26,151 bases of DNA, from positions 1-26,151 of the IMG/VR virus record IMGVR_UViG_3300046028_000151, one strand, 5' to 3'. This DNA is from a virus. This document shows positions 7,995-14,127 of the stretch, piece after piece. The number at the start of each line of letters is the position of its first letter. Position 1 is the first letter of the stretch. The notes beneath the pieces were generated by a model, which saw only the letters and a program-made list of their open reading frames with translations, made no database searches and had not been told where the DNA came from. The position numbers and the translations under genes were made by a program.

Positions 7995-8022
7995 CCTTTT
8001 TCTGTGCTTTAGTCATTTTCAT
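7990..8022 (-). pseudogene. Orphaned 5' end of a DUF6496-type gene, cut by the HNH insertion
   Basis: ATG 8022 is preceded by AAGGAG seven bases upstream, overlapping the stop of the upstream gene (TAAGGAG). It encodes MKMTKAQKKVS, the usual N-terminus of DUF6496-type proteins. After that the frame runs into antisense HNH sequence and stops at 7966 (18 aa in all). The HNH stop codon (7992-7994) lies within these codons, so the insertion joint is close to 7990. It may still be translated into a useless 18-residue peptide. Confidence 0.75.
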
Positions 8023-8033
8023 AGGGTTTCTCC

Positions 8034-8318
8034 TTAATACATGATTTTGGCGGTAATCGTGCCAGTTACATAAACTGTACAGTTTGCTCGCAAATACTTA
8101 GGAGCATTGGTAACTGTAACGAGTCCATCAGCAGTTAAAGCAGTTCCAAGGGTTGACCAATTTGTGCCATCAAGACTACCTTGCAACACAACAGTGGCAG
8201 AAGTGATACCACTGACTTGCAAGAACGCTGGTTGACCTGCATCAGCTTGAACAGCCTTAGAAGCACCCGTAGCGCCAACAGCACTAAGTAGGGTGACAGG
8301 AGTGGTTAAAGAGGCCAT
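8034..8318 (-). CDS. Small beta-rich structural protein, 94 aa
   Basis: The sequence reads as a compact beta-sandwich: AFLQVSGITSATVVLQGSLDG, NWSTLGTALTADGLVTV and YLRANCTVYVTGTITAKIM. Such small proteins are found beside capsid genes in many phages and may decorate the head or complete the neck. No named family is recognised with certainty. Its start overlaps the stop of the upstream Lys-rich gene by one base (TAATG at 8320-8316). Its stop forms TAAGGAG, the SD for the interrupted DUF6496-type gene, showing the original operon junction. Confidence 0.68.
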   Translation of the reverse strand: MASLTTPVTLLSAVGATGASKAVQADAGQPAFLQVSGITSATVVLQGSLDGTNWSTLGTALTADGLVTVTNAPKYLRANCTVYVTGTITAKIMY

Positions 8319-8506
8319 TATTTACCTCTACTAGACTTCTTCATCATGTTGGTAGCAGTCCTACCACCACGCATAGGCAAACCCATTTTTGGCTTGCCAA
8401 CAGCAACCATAATAGTCACAGGAACACCCTTTTTCTTGCCGTACTCTTTGGCTTCTTTTTCGCCCTTTTCAGAGTAGGGAAACTTCTTTTTTCCGACCAT
8501 AGGCAT
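8318..8506 (-). CDS. Small Lys-rich phage protein with FPYSEKG motif, 62 aa
   Basis: ATG 8506 is chosen over an in-frame upstream start at 8539 because AAGGAG stands six bases before it, and the longer form would overlap the preceding gene. The protein begins MPMVGKKKFPYSEKGEKEA, then KEYGKKKGVPVTIMVAVGKP, and ends in a basic tail (MMKKSSRGK). The KKKFPY-x-x-x-G pattern is a frequent tiny basic phage protein of unknown role. It is one of several cationic small proteins between the capsid and tail genes. Confidence 0.72.
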   Translation of the reverse strand: MPMVGKKKFPYSEKGEKEAKEYGKKKGVPVTIMVAVGKPKMGLPMRGGRTATNMMKKSSRGK

Positions 8507-8516
8507 AGCGTTCTCC

Positions 8517-8720
8517 TTATTTCCAGATACGATCAACAATAAAGGTAACGATACCGCCCATGAAAGAAGCGATAGTCATACCCATCCAAAAACCACCTTT
8601 ACCCTTGTTGGCAAGTTCCAACAGGGATTTGACATCAGCACTCAATAAGTGCATCTCCTTCTGGAGAGCCTCGACTTGAGCTTCTAATTTGCCAAAATCT
8701 CTGGCATCAATATCAGACAT
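8517..8720 (-). CDS. Small membrane protein with coiled coil, holin-like candidate
   Basis: 67 aa. Residues 5-40 (KLEAQVEALQKEMHLLSADV) have heptad-like Leu/Val spacing and would form a coiled coil. Residues 43-64 (GGFWMGMTIASFMGGIVTFI) form one membrane helix, and the chain ends in a short basic tail. This build resembles XhlA/haemolysin-type small phage proteins and class III-like holins, so a role in lysis is possible. No endolysin is seen nearby in the window, which weakens the assignment. SD AAAGGT precedes ATG 8720. The first 8 nt overlap the end of the upstream gene. Confidence 0.65.
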   Translation of the reverse strand: MSDIDARDFGKLEAQVEALQKEMHLLSADVKSLLELANKGKGGFWMGMTIASFMGGIVTFIVDRIWK

Positions 8721-8931
8721 TTGCTACCTTTCGGGGTCTACCCATACGTTTGATTGTGGGGATGACAGGCGCACGAAAGGCGGTATCTGTACGAACAGAG
8801 TCATGAGACTCTATGGTTACTTCTGGCTCATCTACCCTTACATACCCTTGATGACCCTTCATGGACTCAATGTCGTGTGGCAAGGTGAAAGTCACGGTGT
8901 TACCTGACTGAAGACAGCGAAAAGTAGCCAT
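8713..8931 (-). CDS. Small conserved-looking phage protein, 72 aa
   Basis: The sequence MATFRCLQSGNTVTFTLPHD begins with beta strands. DIESMKGHQGYVRVDEPE follows, and the chain ends in a basic tail with GRPRK, an AT-hook-like tripeptide core. I recognise it only as a small protein found near capsid genes in similar phages. AAGGGG lies four bases upstream of ATG. It is the first gene after the hairpin at 8951-8970 and overlaps the holin-like gene by 8 nt. Confidence 0.65.
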   Translation of the reverse strand: MATFRCLQSGNTVTFTLPHDIESMKGHQGYVRVDEPEVTIESHDSVRTDTAFRAPVIPTIKRMGRPRKVANV

Positions 8932-8950
8932 AAAACCCCTTAAATGAGAA

Positions 8951-8970
8951 AGGGGGGACTAGCCCCCCCT
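8951..8970 (-). terminator. GC-rich hairpin after the decoration-like gene
   Basis: On the minus strand the stem is AGGGGGG pairing with CCCCCCT around a 6-nt loop that includes CTAGT. It is followed by TTTCTCATTT. The stem is strong but the U tract is broken, so partial termination is more likely than complete. It lies 4 nt past the end of the 8975-9298 gene and 20 nt before the next start. Confidence 0.55.
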
Positions 8971-8974
8971 ATCT

Positions 8975-9298
8975 TTACAACATTCGAGCAATAACCAAGT
9001 TCAATGTTGTTGAAGCCAAATCCACAGAACCTGCTGTTGGGTTGTAGGTCACGATAGTCACTGTGTTAGCGGCTGAAACATAGGCTCTACGAACCAATCC
9101 AGCTTCACTAACGCCAACTGACATACCAAGAACCATGTCGCCCAAAGCCACGCCCGGAACAGTTACTGTGTCTGTAGCTGTAGCAGTGGTAGCAACTGAT
9201 GCGCTATCCAAAGTACAAGTTACATCCCAAGTGTCTGTAAACAGACCACGGAATTGATCGTTTCCACGGCGGGAAACTACTGCTGTTGCTGCTGCCAT
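8975..9298 (-). CDS. Probable head decoration-type protein, 107 aa
   Basis: The start has AGGAG eight bases upstream. The protein is beta-rich with repeated Val/Thr/Ala strands (VTVPGVALGDMVLGMSVGV, AYVSAANTVTIVTYNPT, STTLNLVIARM). The VPG-x-x-x-GD-x-x-x-G and VSAANTVT pattern is found in small proteins immediately downstream of capsid genes, often proposed to decorate the head. Its position right after the major capsid gene, with its own hairpins before and after, fits a high-copy virion protein. The function is inferred. Confidence 0.65.
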   Translation of the reverse strand: MAAATAVVSRRGNDQFRGLFTDTWDVTCTLDSASVATTATATDTVTVPGVALGDMVLGMSVGVSEAGLVRRAYVSAANTVTIVTYNPTAGSVDLASTTLNLVIARML

Positions 9299-9321
9299 TT
9301 TGATTTCTCCTAATTAAGTTT

Positions 9322-9351
9322 AAAAAGTCCCCCCACCACTAGGGCAGGGGG
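9322..9351 (-). terminator. Intrinsic terminator after the major capsid gene
   Basis: On the minus strand, CCCCC (9351-9347) pairs with GGGGG (9334-9330). A short inner GCC/GGT pairing closes a CTAGT loop. The sequence ends in AC then TTTTT (9326-9322). It lies 12 nt past the capsid stop codon. It probably ends a share of transcripts and keeps capsid mRNA in excess over genes further on. Confidence 0.7.
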
Positions 9352-9362
9352 CGCAACTGCAA

Positions 9363-10346
9363 TTAGCTAGGAACAACCAAAGCAAACATGGAAGAAGACT
9401 TAGCTGCTCCCACGGTAGCGGCATCACGCAAAGCGGCAACGCCGTACAAAGTGTCAGATGTGAACAGAGTAGCCAAATACTCTTGTTTGTACTGAACTTG
9501 TGAACGCACACCAACTTGCTCAACCAGAACCATAGAGTCCTTGTGGCCCATCAAGCAGACACGGGCAATAGCAGTACCAGACGCAGGGAAAGCGGCTGTT
9601 GCAGATGCAGAGTCAGCATTGCTGGAAGTGAACACAGGGATACCATACAGGTTACCGATTTCACCGTTGCGGATAGCATCGCCATTACCGACAAATGCTT
9701 GTTCGGTGTAACGAGCCAGACCCATCAGGGTGTTGCGGCTTGATGGAGGGATGATGAAGAAACGATTGTCCATAGGAGTATCGTTGTCATCCAAACGCTG
9801 AATAGTGCGGCGAATAGCAGCATCAGTCAGAGCAGAAGCGTTACCAGTGTTGGTATTAGCTGTGTAGTCAAAGGTGGTTGTACCGTCACCGCCAATGAAG
9901 GCAGAGCCGTAACGAGCACCAGTAGAACCACCGTTAGCCAAGCGACCCAACTGAATCAAGTCGGTATCAACTTGACGAGACAGGGCGTAGCCAGCATCAG
10001 AAGTGTAGAACTGACGCATAGAGTTCAGAGCTTGAGCTTCAGCAATGTCTTCAATCAAGCGGCTATATTCATAGTGCTTGTTGATAGACACAGTGACTTC
10101 AGACTCGGTAGCAGCAATCAAAGTAACTGCTGTCTCAGCGGCCTTAGCAGAAGCAGAACCACGAGTAGGTGCAGGAATGTGAACGGTGTCACCTTTCTTG
10201 CCCTTGAAGTTCATCTTCATAACAAGGTTAGCAAGAACCAAGTTTTTCTTGTAGGCGGCTACGATTTCATCTGACCAAATCTCAGGGATGAACGTTGCGC
10301 CAGTGGTGGTGGTCACCGAATTGGTGGGGGAAAATGATGTTGCCAT
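9363..10346 (-). CDS. Major capsid protein (HK97-fold type)
   Basis: 327 aa, a usual length for podovirus capsid proteins. Segment FIPEIWSDEIVAAYKKNLVL (about 19-38) is followed by KKGDTVHIPAPTRGSASAKA and by INKHYEYSRLIEDIAEAQAL (about 88-107), which resembles the E-loop/spine-helix region of this capsid group. A QVDTDLIQLG helix and DNRFFIIPPSSRNTLMG complete the familiar pattern. It is preceded by the scaffold gene and followed by a terminator. The SD is GGAG eight bases before ATG 10346. Identity as the capsid protein is strong from motif order and context. Confidence 0.92.
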   Translation of the reverse strand: MATSFSPTNSVTTTTGATFIPEIWSDEIVAAYKKNLVLANLVMKMNFKGKKGDTVHIPAPTRGSASAKAAETAVTLIAATESEVTVSINKHYEYSRLIEDIAEAQALNSMRQFYTSDAGYALSRQVDTDLIQLGRLANGGSTGARYGSAFIGGDGTTTFDYTANTNTGNASALTDAAIRRTIQRLDDNDTPMDNRFFIIPPSSRNTLMGLARYTEQAFVGNGDAIRNGEIGNLYGIPVFTSSNADSASATAAFPASGTAIARVCLMGHKDSMVLVEQVGVRSQVQYKQEYLATLFTSDTLYGVAALRDAATVGAAKSSSMFALVVPS

Positions 10347-10376
10347 GTTTGTATCTCCAAAAAATCAAAAGTTAAG

Positions 10377-11138
10377 TTATTTAACTCGTCCCTCTGCGTA
10401 TGCCGCCATGATTTCATCACTTAAAGCATCGTATCGGTTCGGGTCTTGCATCTTCAGCCGAATTAGGTCAGCCCTTCGATAGACTCTTTTCCCAGATTCA
10501 CCAGTACCGCCAACATCAACTGTAGCGGCTTTAAGGTTAGATTTACGTTGGGTTTCACCCGCATCGCTAGTCTGTTTAGCCTTAACACCCTTCAATTGCT
10601 TGTAGGTACTGAGCAGTTCGTTTGCACTGTCGTAATCATACTCACCATCAGCTTTAGCGTACAAACCAATGCGAACAGGAGAAGATTTCACCCAATTCAC
10701 AAAGTCTGCATCCTGAGCAATCTGACCGAAATCAGGGTGTTCAGCCGCCAGCTTTTGCTGAATCTGCATCTTTTTGAACTCAAGAGCCGCTTGGCGACCC
10801 GCAAGAACATCAGGATGGTTATCAACAGTCTTACGAACAGCCGCCTGTGGATTCTCGAAAAAATCTACTTCTGGCTCCTCCTCTTTAACAAGTTGGGGTT
10901 TACCCGCAAGGTTCTGCTTAATGAGTTCATCCGCTAATTTGCGTACCTCCCCCACCTCTTGAGCTTGCTTTCCAATCAGCTTTTCAGCCTCTTGGTGCAT
11001 TTTGATGATGTCTGACAGTTCTTTACCCCGATACTTGTCGGGAATGTCATCACTCATCGGCTCAACAGTGGAATGAAGTTTCTGCTTTTCAACGACTTCT
11101 AGTTCACTTTGCAACTCGTCTGGGTTATCAATCAACAT
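10377..11138 (-). CDS. Capsid scaffold / assembly protein
   Basis: 253 aa, acidic in the first half and basic at the end, strongly helical. The motif IPDKYRGKELSDIIKMHQEA followed by EKLIGKQAQEVGEVRKLADE is a common N-terminal helix pair of podovirus scaffold proteins (T7 gp9 role). The C-terminal helix (YRRADLIRLKMQDPNRYDAL ... AYAEGRVK) would bind the capsid shell. It lies 30 nt upstream of the capsid gene. The SD is AAGGA before ATG 11138. Scaffold proteins are not catalytic and leave the head after assembly. Confidence 0.88.
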   Translation of the reverse strand: MLIDNPDELQSELEVVEKQKLHSTVEPMSDDIPDKYRGKELSDIIKMHQEAEKLIGKQAQEVGEVRKLADELIKQNLAGKPQLVKEEEPEVDFFENPQAAVRKTVDNHPDVLAGRQAALEFKKMQIQQKLAAEHPDFGQIAQDADFVNWVKSSPVRIGLYAKADGEYDYDSANELLSTYKQLKGVKAKQTSDAGETQRKSNLKAATVDVGGTGESGKRVYRRADLIRLKMQDPNRYDALSDEIMAAYAEGRVK

Positions 11139-11178
11139 TGTTTTTTCCTTTTTCCTGCCACTTTTGGGTTCTAGGAGA

Positions 11179-11204
11179 CACTACGGCATAATGCTTATGT
11201 AGTG
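11179..11204 (-). repeat. Imperfect hairpin over the stop codon of the zinc-ribbon gene
   Basis: Arms CACTAC and GTAGTG pair. On the minus strand ATAA/TTAT extends the stem around a GCA loop, with GCC bulged. No U tract follows, so this is not a standard terminator. It may shape mRNA processing or stability just upstream of the scaffold and capsid genes. Confidence 0.35.
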
Positions 11205-11422
11205 GCTTTGCGTTCAGCAGCCAACTTTTCACGGTGTTTTCGGTCAAATTTCATTGCCGAGCCGGGGAAACTCCCAGACCACCCTTCCAAGTTAATGCTT
11301 GGCGCAGAGATTGTGCGATTGGCTGAACCACCGCACTCACACTGAGTAGATTGCATCTCATAAATGCAATACCGCTCAATCTTGTGTCCGTTTTCACAGA
11401 CGAATTCATACATTCTTTTCAT
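11195..11422 (-). CDS. FmdB-like small zinc-ribbon protein, 75 aa
   Basis: The sequence MYEFVCENGHKIERYCI followed by QCECGGSANRTISAPSI fits the FmdB-type zinc ribbon (Y-x-F/Y-x-C-x-x-x-H ... C-x-C-G-x-x-A-x-R-x-I-S-A-P). Likely zinc ligands are C9, H13 or a nearby residue, C28 and C30. Proteins of this type are widespread in bacteria and phages; some phage copies lie beside capsid genes and their role is unknown. Its start is inside the upstream gene (17-nt overlap). Confidence 0.72.
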   Translation of the reverse strand: MKRMYEFVCENGHKIERYCIYEMQSTQCECGGSANRTISAPSINLEGWSGSFPGSAMKFDRKHREKLAAERKATT

Positions 11423-11645
11423 TCAATTCCTCGTAGGCTCGTTCGCTGACCTCTTTCAAGGTTTTCAGCCAAGTCAAGATGGAAAGTTCTCCTTTACGGA
11501 ACTGTAAGGTCTTTTCATCAGGAATAACGCTTATATTATTGAGGGACTCTATCATATTGTCAATGTCTATGCATAAGTCCTTCCAACCCTCTGTTGACAT
11601 CATGTCAAAGCGGCTTTCGTAATATTTCTGGAGTTCTGGACTCAT
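11406..11645 (-). CDS. Small helical phage protein, 79 aa, function unknown
   Basis: MSPELQKYYESRFDMMSTEG is followed by helical WKDLCIDIDNMIESLNNI and a RKGELSILTWLKTLKEVS helix. Strong amphipathic helices but no catalytic motif are visible. A protein of this pattern sits between tail-chaperone or terminase genes and capsid genes in similar phages; I cannot name its function. It overlaps the tail-assembly gene by ATGA (11642-11645) and the zinc-ribbon gene by 17 nt, so it is coupled to both. Confidence 0.68.
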   Translation of the reverse strand: MSPELQKYYESRFDMMSTEGWKDLCIDIDNMIESLNNISVIPDEKTLQFRKGELSILTWLKTLKEVSERAYEELNEKNV

Positions 11646-12136
11646 GGTGCTTCAGGCCACTCAATAGTCCAAGGGAAACCAGCCTGAGATGGCACATCAC
11701 GCAAGGCTTGGCAGTAATCCTTCCACTCCTGTGATGGTGTCATGTCACTGCGGAAACGCCAGTCAGTCTCAGACAGCTTGGTGTCCCTAGTAGCCCGAAC
11801 ACTCTTGGCTTGCTCTGCATCTTTGGCGGCTTTGTAAGCAGCTTCATTCTGAGCAGCAGTGGTGACATTGCCTTCAGCGTCTTCAGTGTCAAAGAACGAT
11901 GGGCCTAGATTCCATTTGGTGTACCACTTGCCATCGACTTGCTCAATGCCGCCATAGACTGAAGTCTGATAGACAGTGCCACCTGTGGCTTGTGGGCCTT
12001 CAAAGATTACATCAGCACCCAAGGCTTCTAGCACCTCAGTTGTTGTTGTGTCCCATGTAGGGCCACCATTGGCTTTTGTGTATGCACGAAACTCTGATTC
12101 GCACATTACTTGCCCGTCATTAGTTCTGATTTGCAT
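11642..12136 (-). CDS. Tail fibre assembly chaperone-like protein
   Basis: 164 aa. The C-terminal third (RATRDTKLSETDWRFRSD, then EWKDYCQALRDVPSQAGFPW and IEWPEAP) is the signature of the phage tail-assembly chaperone family (R-x-x-RD-x-K-L-x-x-x-D-W ... W-x-x-Y-x-Q-A-L-R-D-[IV]P). Such proteins help fibres fold or attach. The N-terminal part contains a VYGGIEQVDGKWYTKWNLGP element that seems specific to this phage type. It lies directly after the two large fibre-like genes, the expected place for their helper. Confidence 0.82.
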   Translation of the reverse strand: MQIRTNDGQVMCESEFRAYTKANGGPTWDTTTTEVLEALGADVIFEGPQATGGTVYQTSVYGGIEQVDGKWYTKWNLGPSFFDTEDAEGNVTTAAQNEAAYKAAKDAEQAKSVRATRDTKLSETDWRFRSDMTPSQEWKDYCQALRDVPSQAGFPWTIEWPEAP

Positions 12137-12144
12137 ATAAGTCC

Positions 12145-14124
12145 TTACGCTATTGCTAGTCCAATGTAGGTTGCAGAAGAAACATTCACATTTGTTGCTG
12201 AAACTTGATTGACTACAAAACCAGTTGATTCTGTGTCAATGGTGTCATCTGTTGTTACTTCAGCGGCTGTTGTGTTGAGGCTAATGTGCGGATCGTTACC
12301 AGACACAATACCCCTAGCCGTGTCCCAAACATACCAGTCACCTGCGGAGTCGGTGCGCCTGATAAGGACAAACCTTGCGCCACCTGTAAAGCCACAGTTG
12401 ATAGTTTGTGATGAGCCATTCCCTGTGTAGGAAAAAACTTTACTTACACCAGCGCACGTTGCAAAAAGGTAGGCAACATGAGTTCCACCAGATTGGCTTA
12501 AATAACTACCCACAGTAAATTGTGTTGATGTGGGAGTTGTATCGTTCCAAATGTTTATCCAATAATCTGGCACTGCTGTAGCGTTTAAAACTACATATCC
12601 AGTGTTGCCAACAAAAGACGTATATACAAACCAAGACCCCGCTGTTGATGAATCTCTACGCTTCACAATCATTAACTCAGGCACTGCCGCAAGGTTATGG
12701 CTCACAGTCCTTGCAGAACCCGTCCCCGTGTAGCAAACGACATCCATAAACGATGGGGCGCGTCTGAAGAACCAGTTAATTATTGCTTGACCATTTAAAT
12801 TCATATTAAGCTGGTCAGGAATACCTAAAGAAATACCATCATTTCCAAAAGCAGTTGTATCACCAACAGTAGCACTAGTTTCGGCTGCTGTAATGGAAGT
12901 TACAAGACCTTGTGTTTTTCCACGCAATTTATCAACTACTCCTTGATATACATTTGCTCCTGTTCTTGGAGTTGCAATATACATATCAGGTGCAAAACCA
13001 ACTCCTGTGACAGTTGCGGTTGTTCCTGTTCCTGTTCTAGCAATAGCGTTATAAACACTCGTCCCAGTCGTAGGCACTTTCATCGGGCCACGGCGTATGG
13101 CTATGTAGATGTAGGTTGAGCCTGAAGCGTTGGTTGTACTACCGCCTCCATTTGCATTAAAACCTGTTGCAGTAGGTGCAAGAACACAAGATGCTGAAGA
13201 AGCAGATTCTGCATCTGAAACATTTGGCTCTAAAAACGCATAAGAAGTATTGCTAGTCCCACGCATAGTATCGTGAATACTCCAATTTCCTGTAGTGTTT
13301 GTGCGCTTAACCATTACCCACTGTGGTTCATAACCAAGACTTACAAAATTACCATTAGCGCCCGTCCCCGTATAAGACCCACAGCTAATCACATTGTCCG
13401 TACCAGTCAGGCCAAAGCCCCCTGCGTTGTGGGCGAAGATATACGCCACCCAAGTTGAGCCAGAGCCGTTGTAATATGAACTAATAGTAAATGATGTATC
13501 AGTTACAGAAGATATTCCAGAACCTGTCGCAGTAAAGGCCGCTGTTTGGTTAAGAATTCCATAGCTGTCAAAACCATTTGCCCCAGACCTATGAACAACC
13601 CACCATTGATCTGATGTATCAGTTCTCTTTAAAATAATACAACCTGTAGTGCCATTTAACGCCGTAGTAATTGTTCTAGAACCACCTGTGCCAGTCCACG
13701 TTTGAATGTCGAACATCTTTGGCTGCTTGCGGAATGTCCATGAGGCGTAAGTTCGTGGGCTTACGTTTGCACCAAAAGATGCAGAATCATCCTGCATTGA
13801 AAAACCGTTTGTATTAAACGATGTCAATGTCTTAGGAGTGTTTGATGTATACGCTGCGCTAGTGTTTTCTGAAGACAGTGGGCCGTTTGCTATACCCCTA
13901 ACTGTGTCATATAAATAATGACCTACACCAAGACTTCTGCATTTAAGCCAAACCATCCCACCTTTGGTAGACAGATCAATGCCGTTGACGATGTTCTGTG
14001 TAGAGTCATTACCCGTATACAGCCAAGTCGAGAACACATCCTCAATATATGTAGGCACAACAGCTACACCATTACCACCAAAGGCATCCTGAGAAGCCGC
14101 ACCAGATGTTGCTTGTAATGGCAT
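12145..14124 (-). CDS. Large adhesin-like virion protein with six beta-sandwich repeats (DUF7483-like)
   Basis: 659 aa, made almost wholly of six related units of about 100 residues. The units start near 36, 143, 251, 363, 465 and 566, each at (Y/W/R)TG(N/T)(D/G). Each unit has a strand ending in K/R-R-x (ILKRTDT, MVKRTNT, IVKRRDS, LIRRTDS), then W-x-(V/I)-x-D/H-T-x-R-G or a relative (YLYDTVRG, WSIHDTMRG, WYVWDTARG). Most end in an aromatic strand such as YASWTFRK, WVAYIFAH, IINWFFRR or HVAYLFAT. This looks like tandem lectin-like domains. The name DUF7483 is from memory and should be checked. A receptor-binding or decoration role is inferred from the fibre gene before it and the tail chaperone after it. 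SD AAGG is eight bases upstream. Confidence 0.75.
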   Translation of the reverse strand: MPLQATSGAASQDAFGGNGVAVVPTYIEDVFSTWLYTGNDSTQNIVNGIDLSTKGGMVWLKCRSLGVGHYLYDTVRGIANGPLSSENTSAAYTSNTPKTLTSFNTNGFSMQDDSASFGANVSPRTYASWTFRKQPKMFDIQTWTGTGGSRTITTALNGTTGCIILKRTDTSDQWWVVHRSGANGFDSYGILNQTAAFTATGSGISSVTDTSFTISSYYNGSGSTWVAYIFAHNAGGFGLTGTDNVISCGSYTGTGANGNFVSLGYEPQWVMVKRTNTTGNWSIHDTMRGTSNTSYAFLEPNVSDAESASSASCVLAPTATGFNANGGGSTTNASGSTYIYIAIRRGPMKVPTTGTSVYNAIARTGTGTTATVTGVGFAPDMYIATPRTGANVYQGVVDKLRGKTQGLVTSITAAETSATVGDTTAFGNDGISLGIPDQLNMNLNGQAIINWFFRRAPSFMDVVCYTGTGSARTVSHNLAAVPELMIVKRRDSSTAGSWFVYTSFVGNTGYVVLNATAVPDYWINIWNDTTPTSTQFTVGSYLSQSGGTHVAYLFATCAGVSKVFSYTGNGSSQTINCGFTGGARFVLIRRTDSAGDWYVWDTARGIVSGNDPHISLNTTAAEVTTDDTIDTESTGFVVNQVSATNVNVSSATYIGLAIA

Positions 14125-14127
14125 GGG

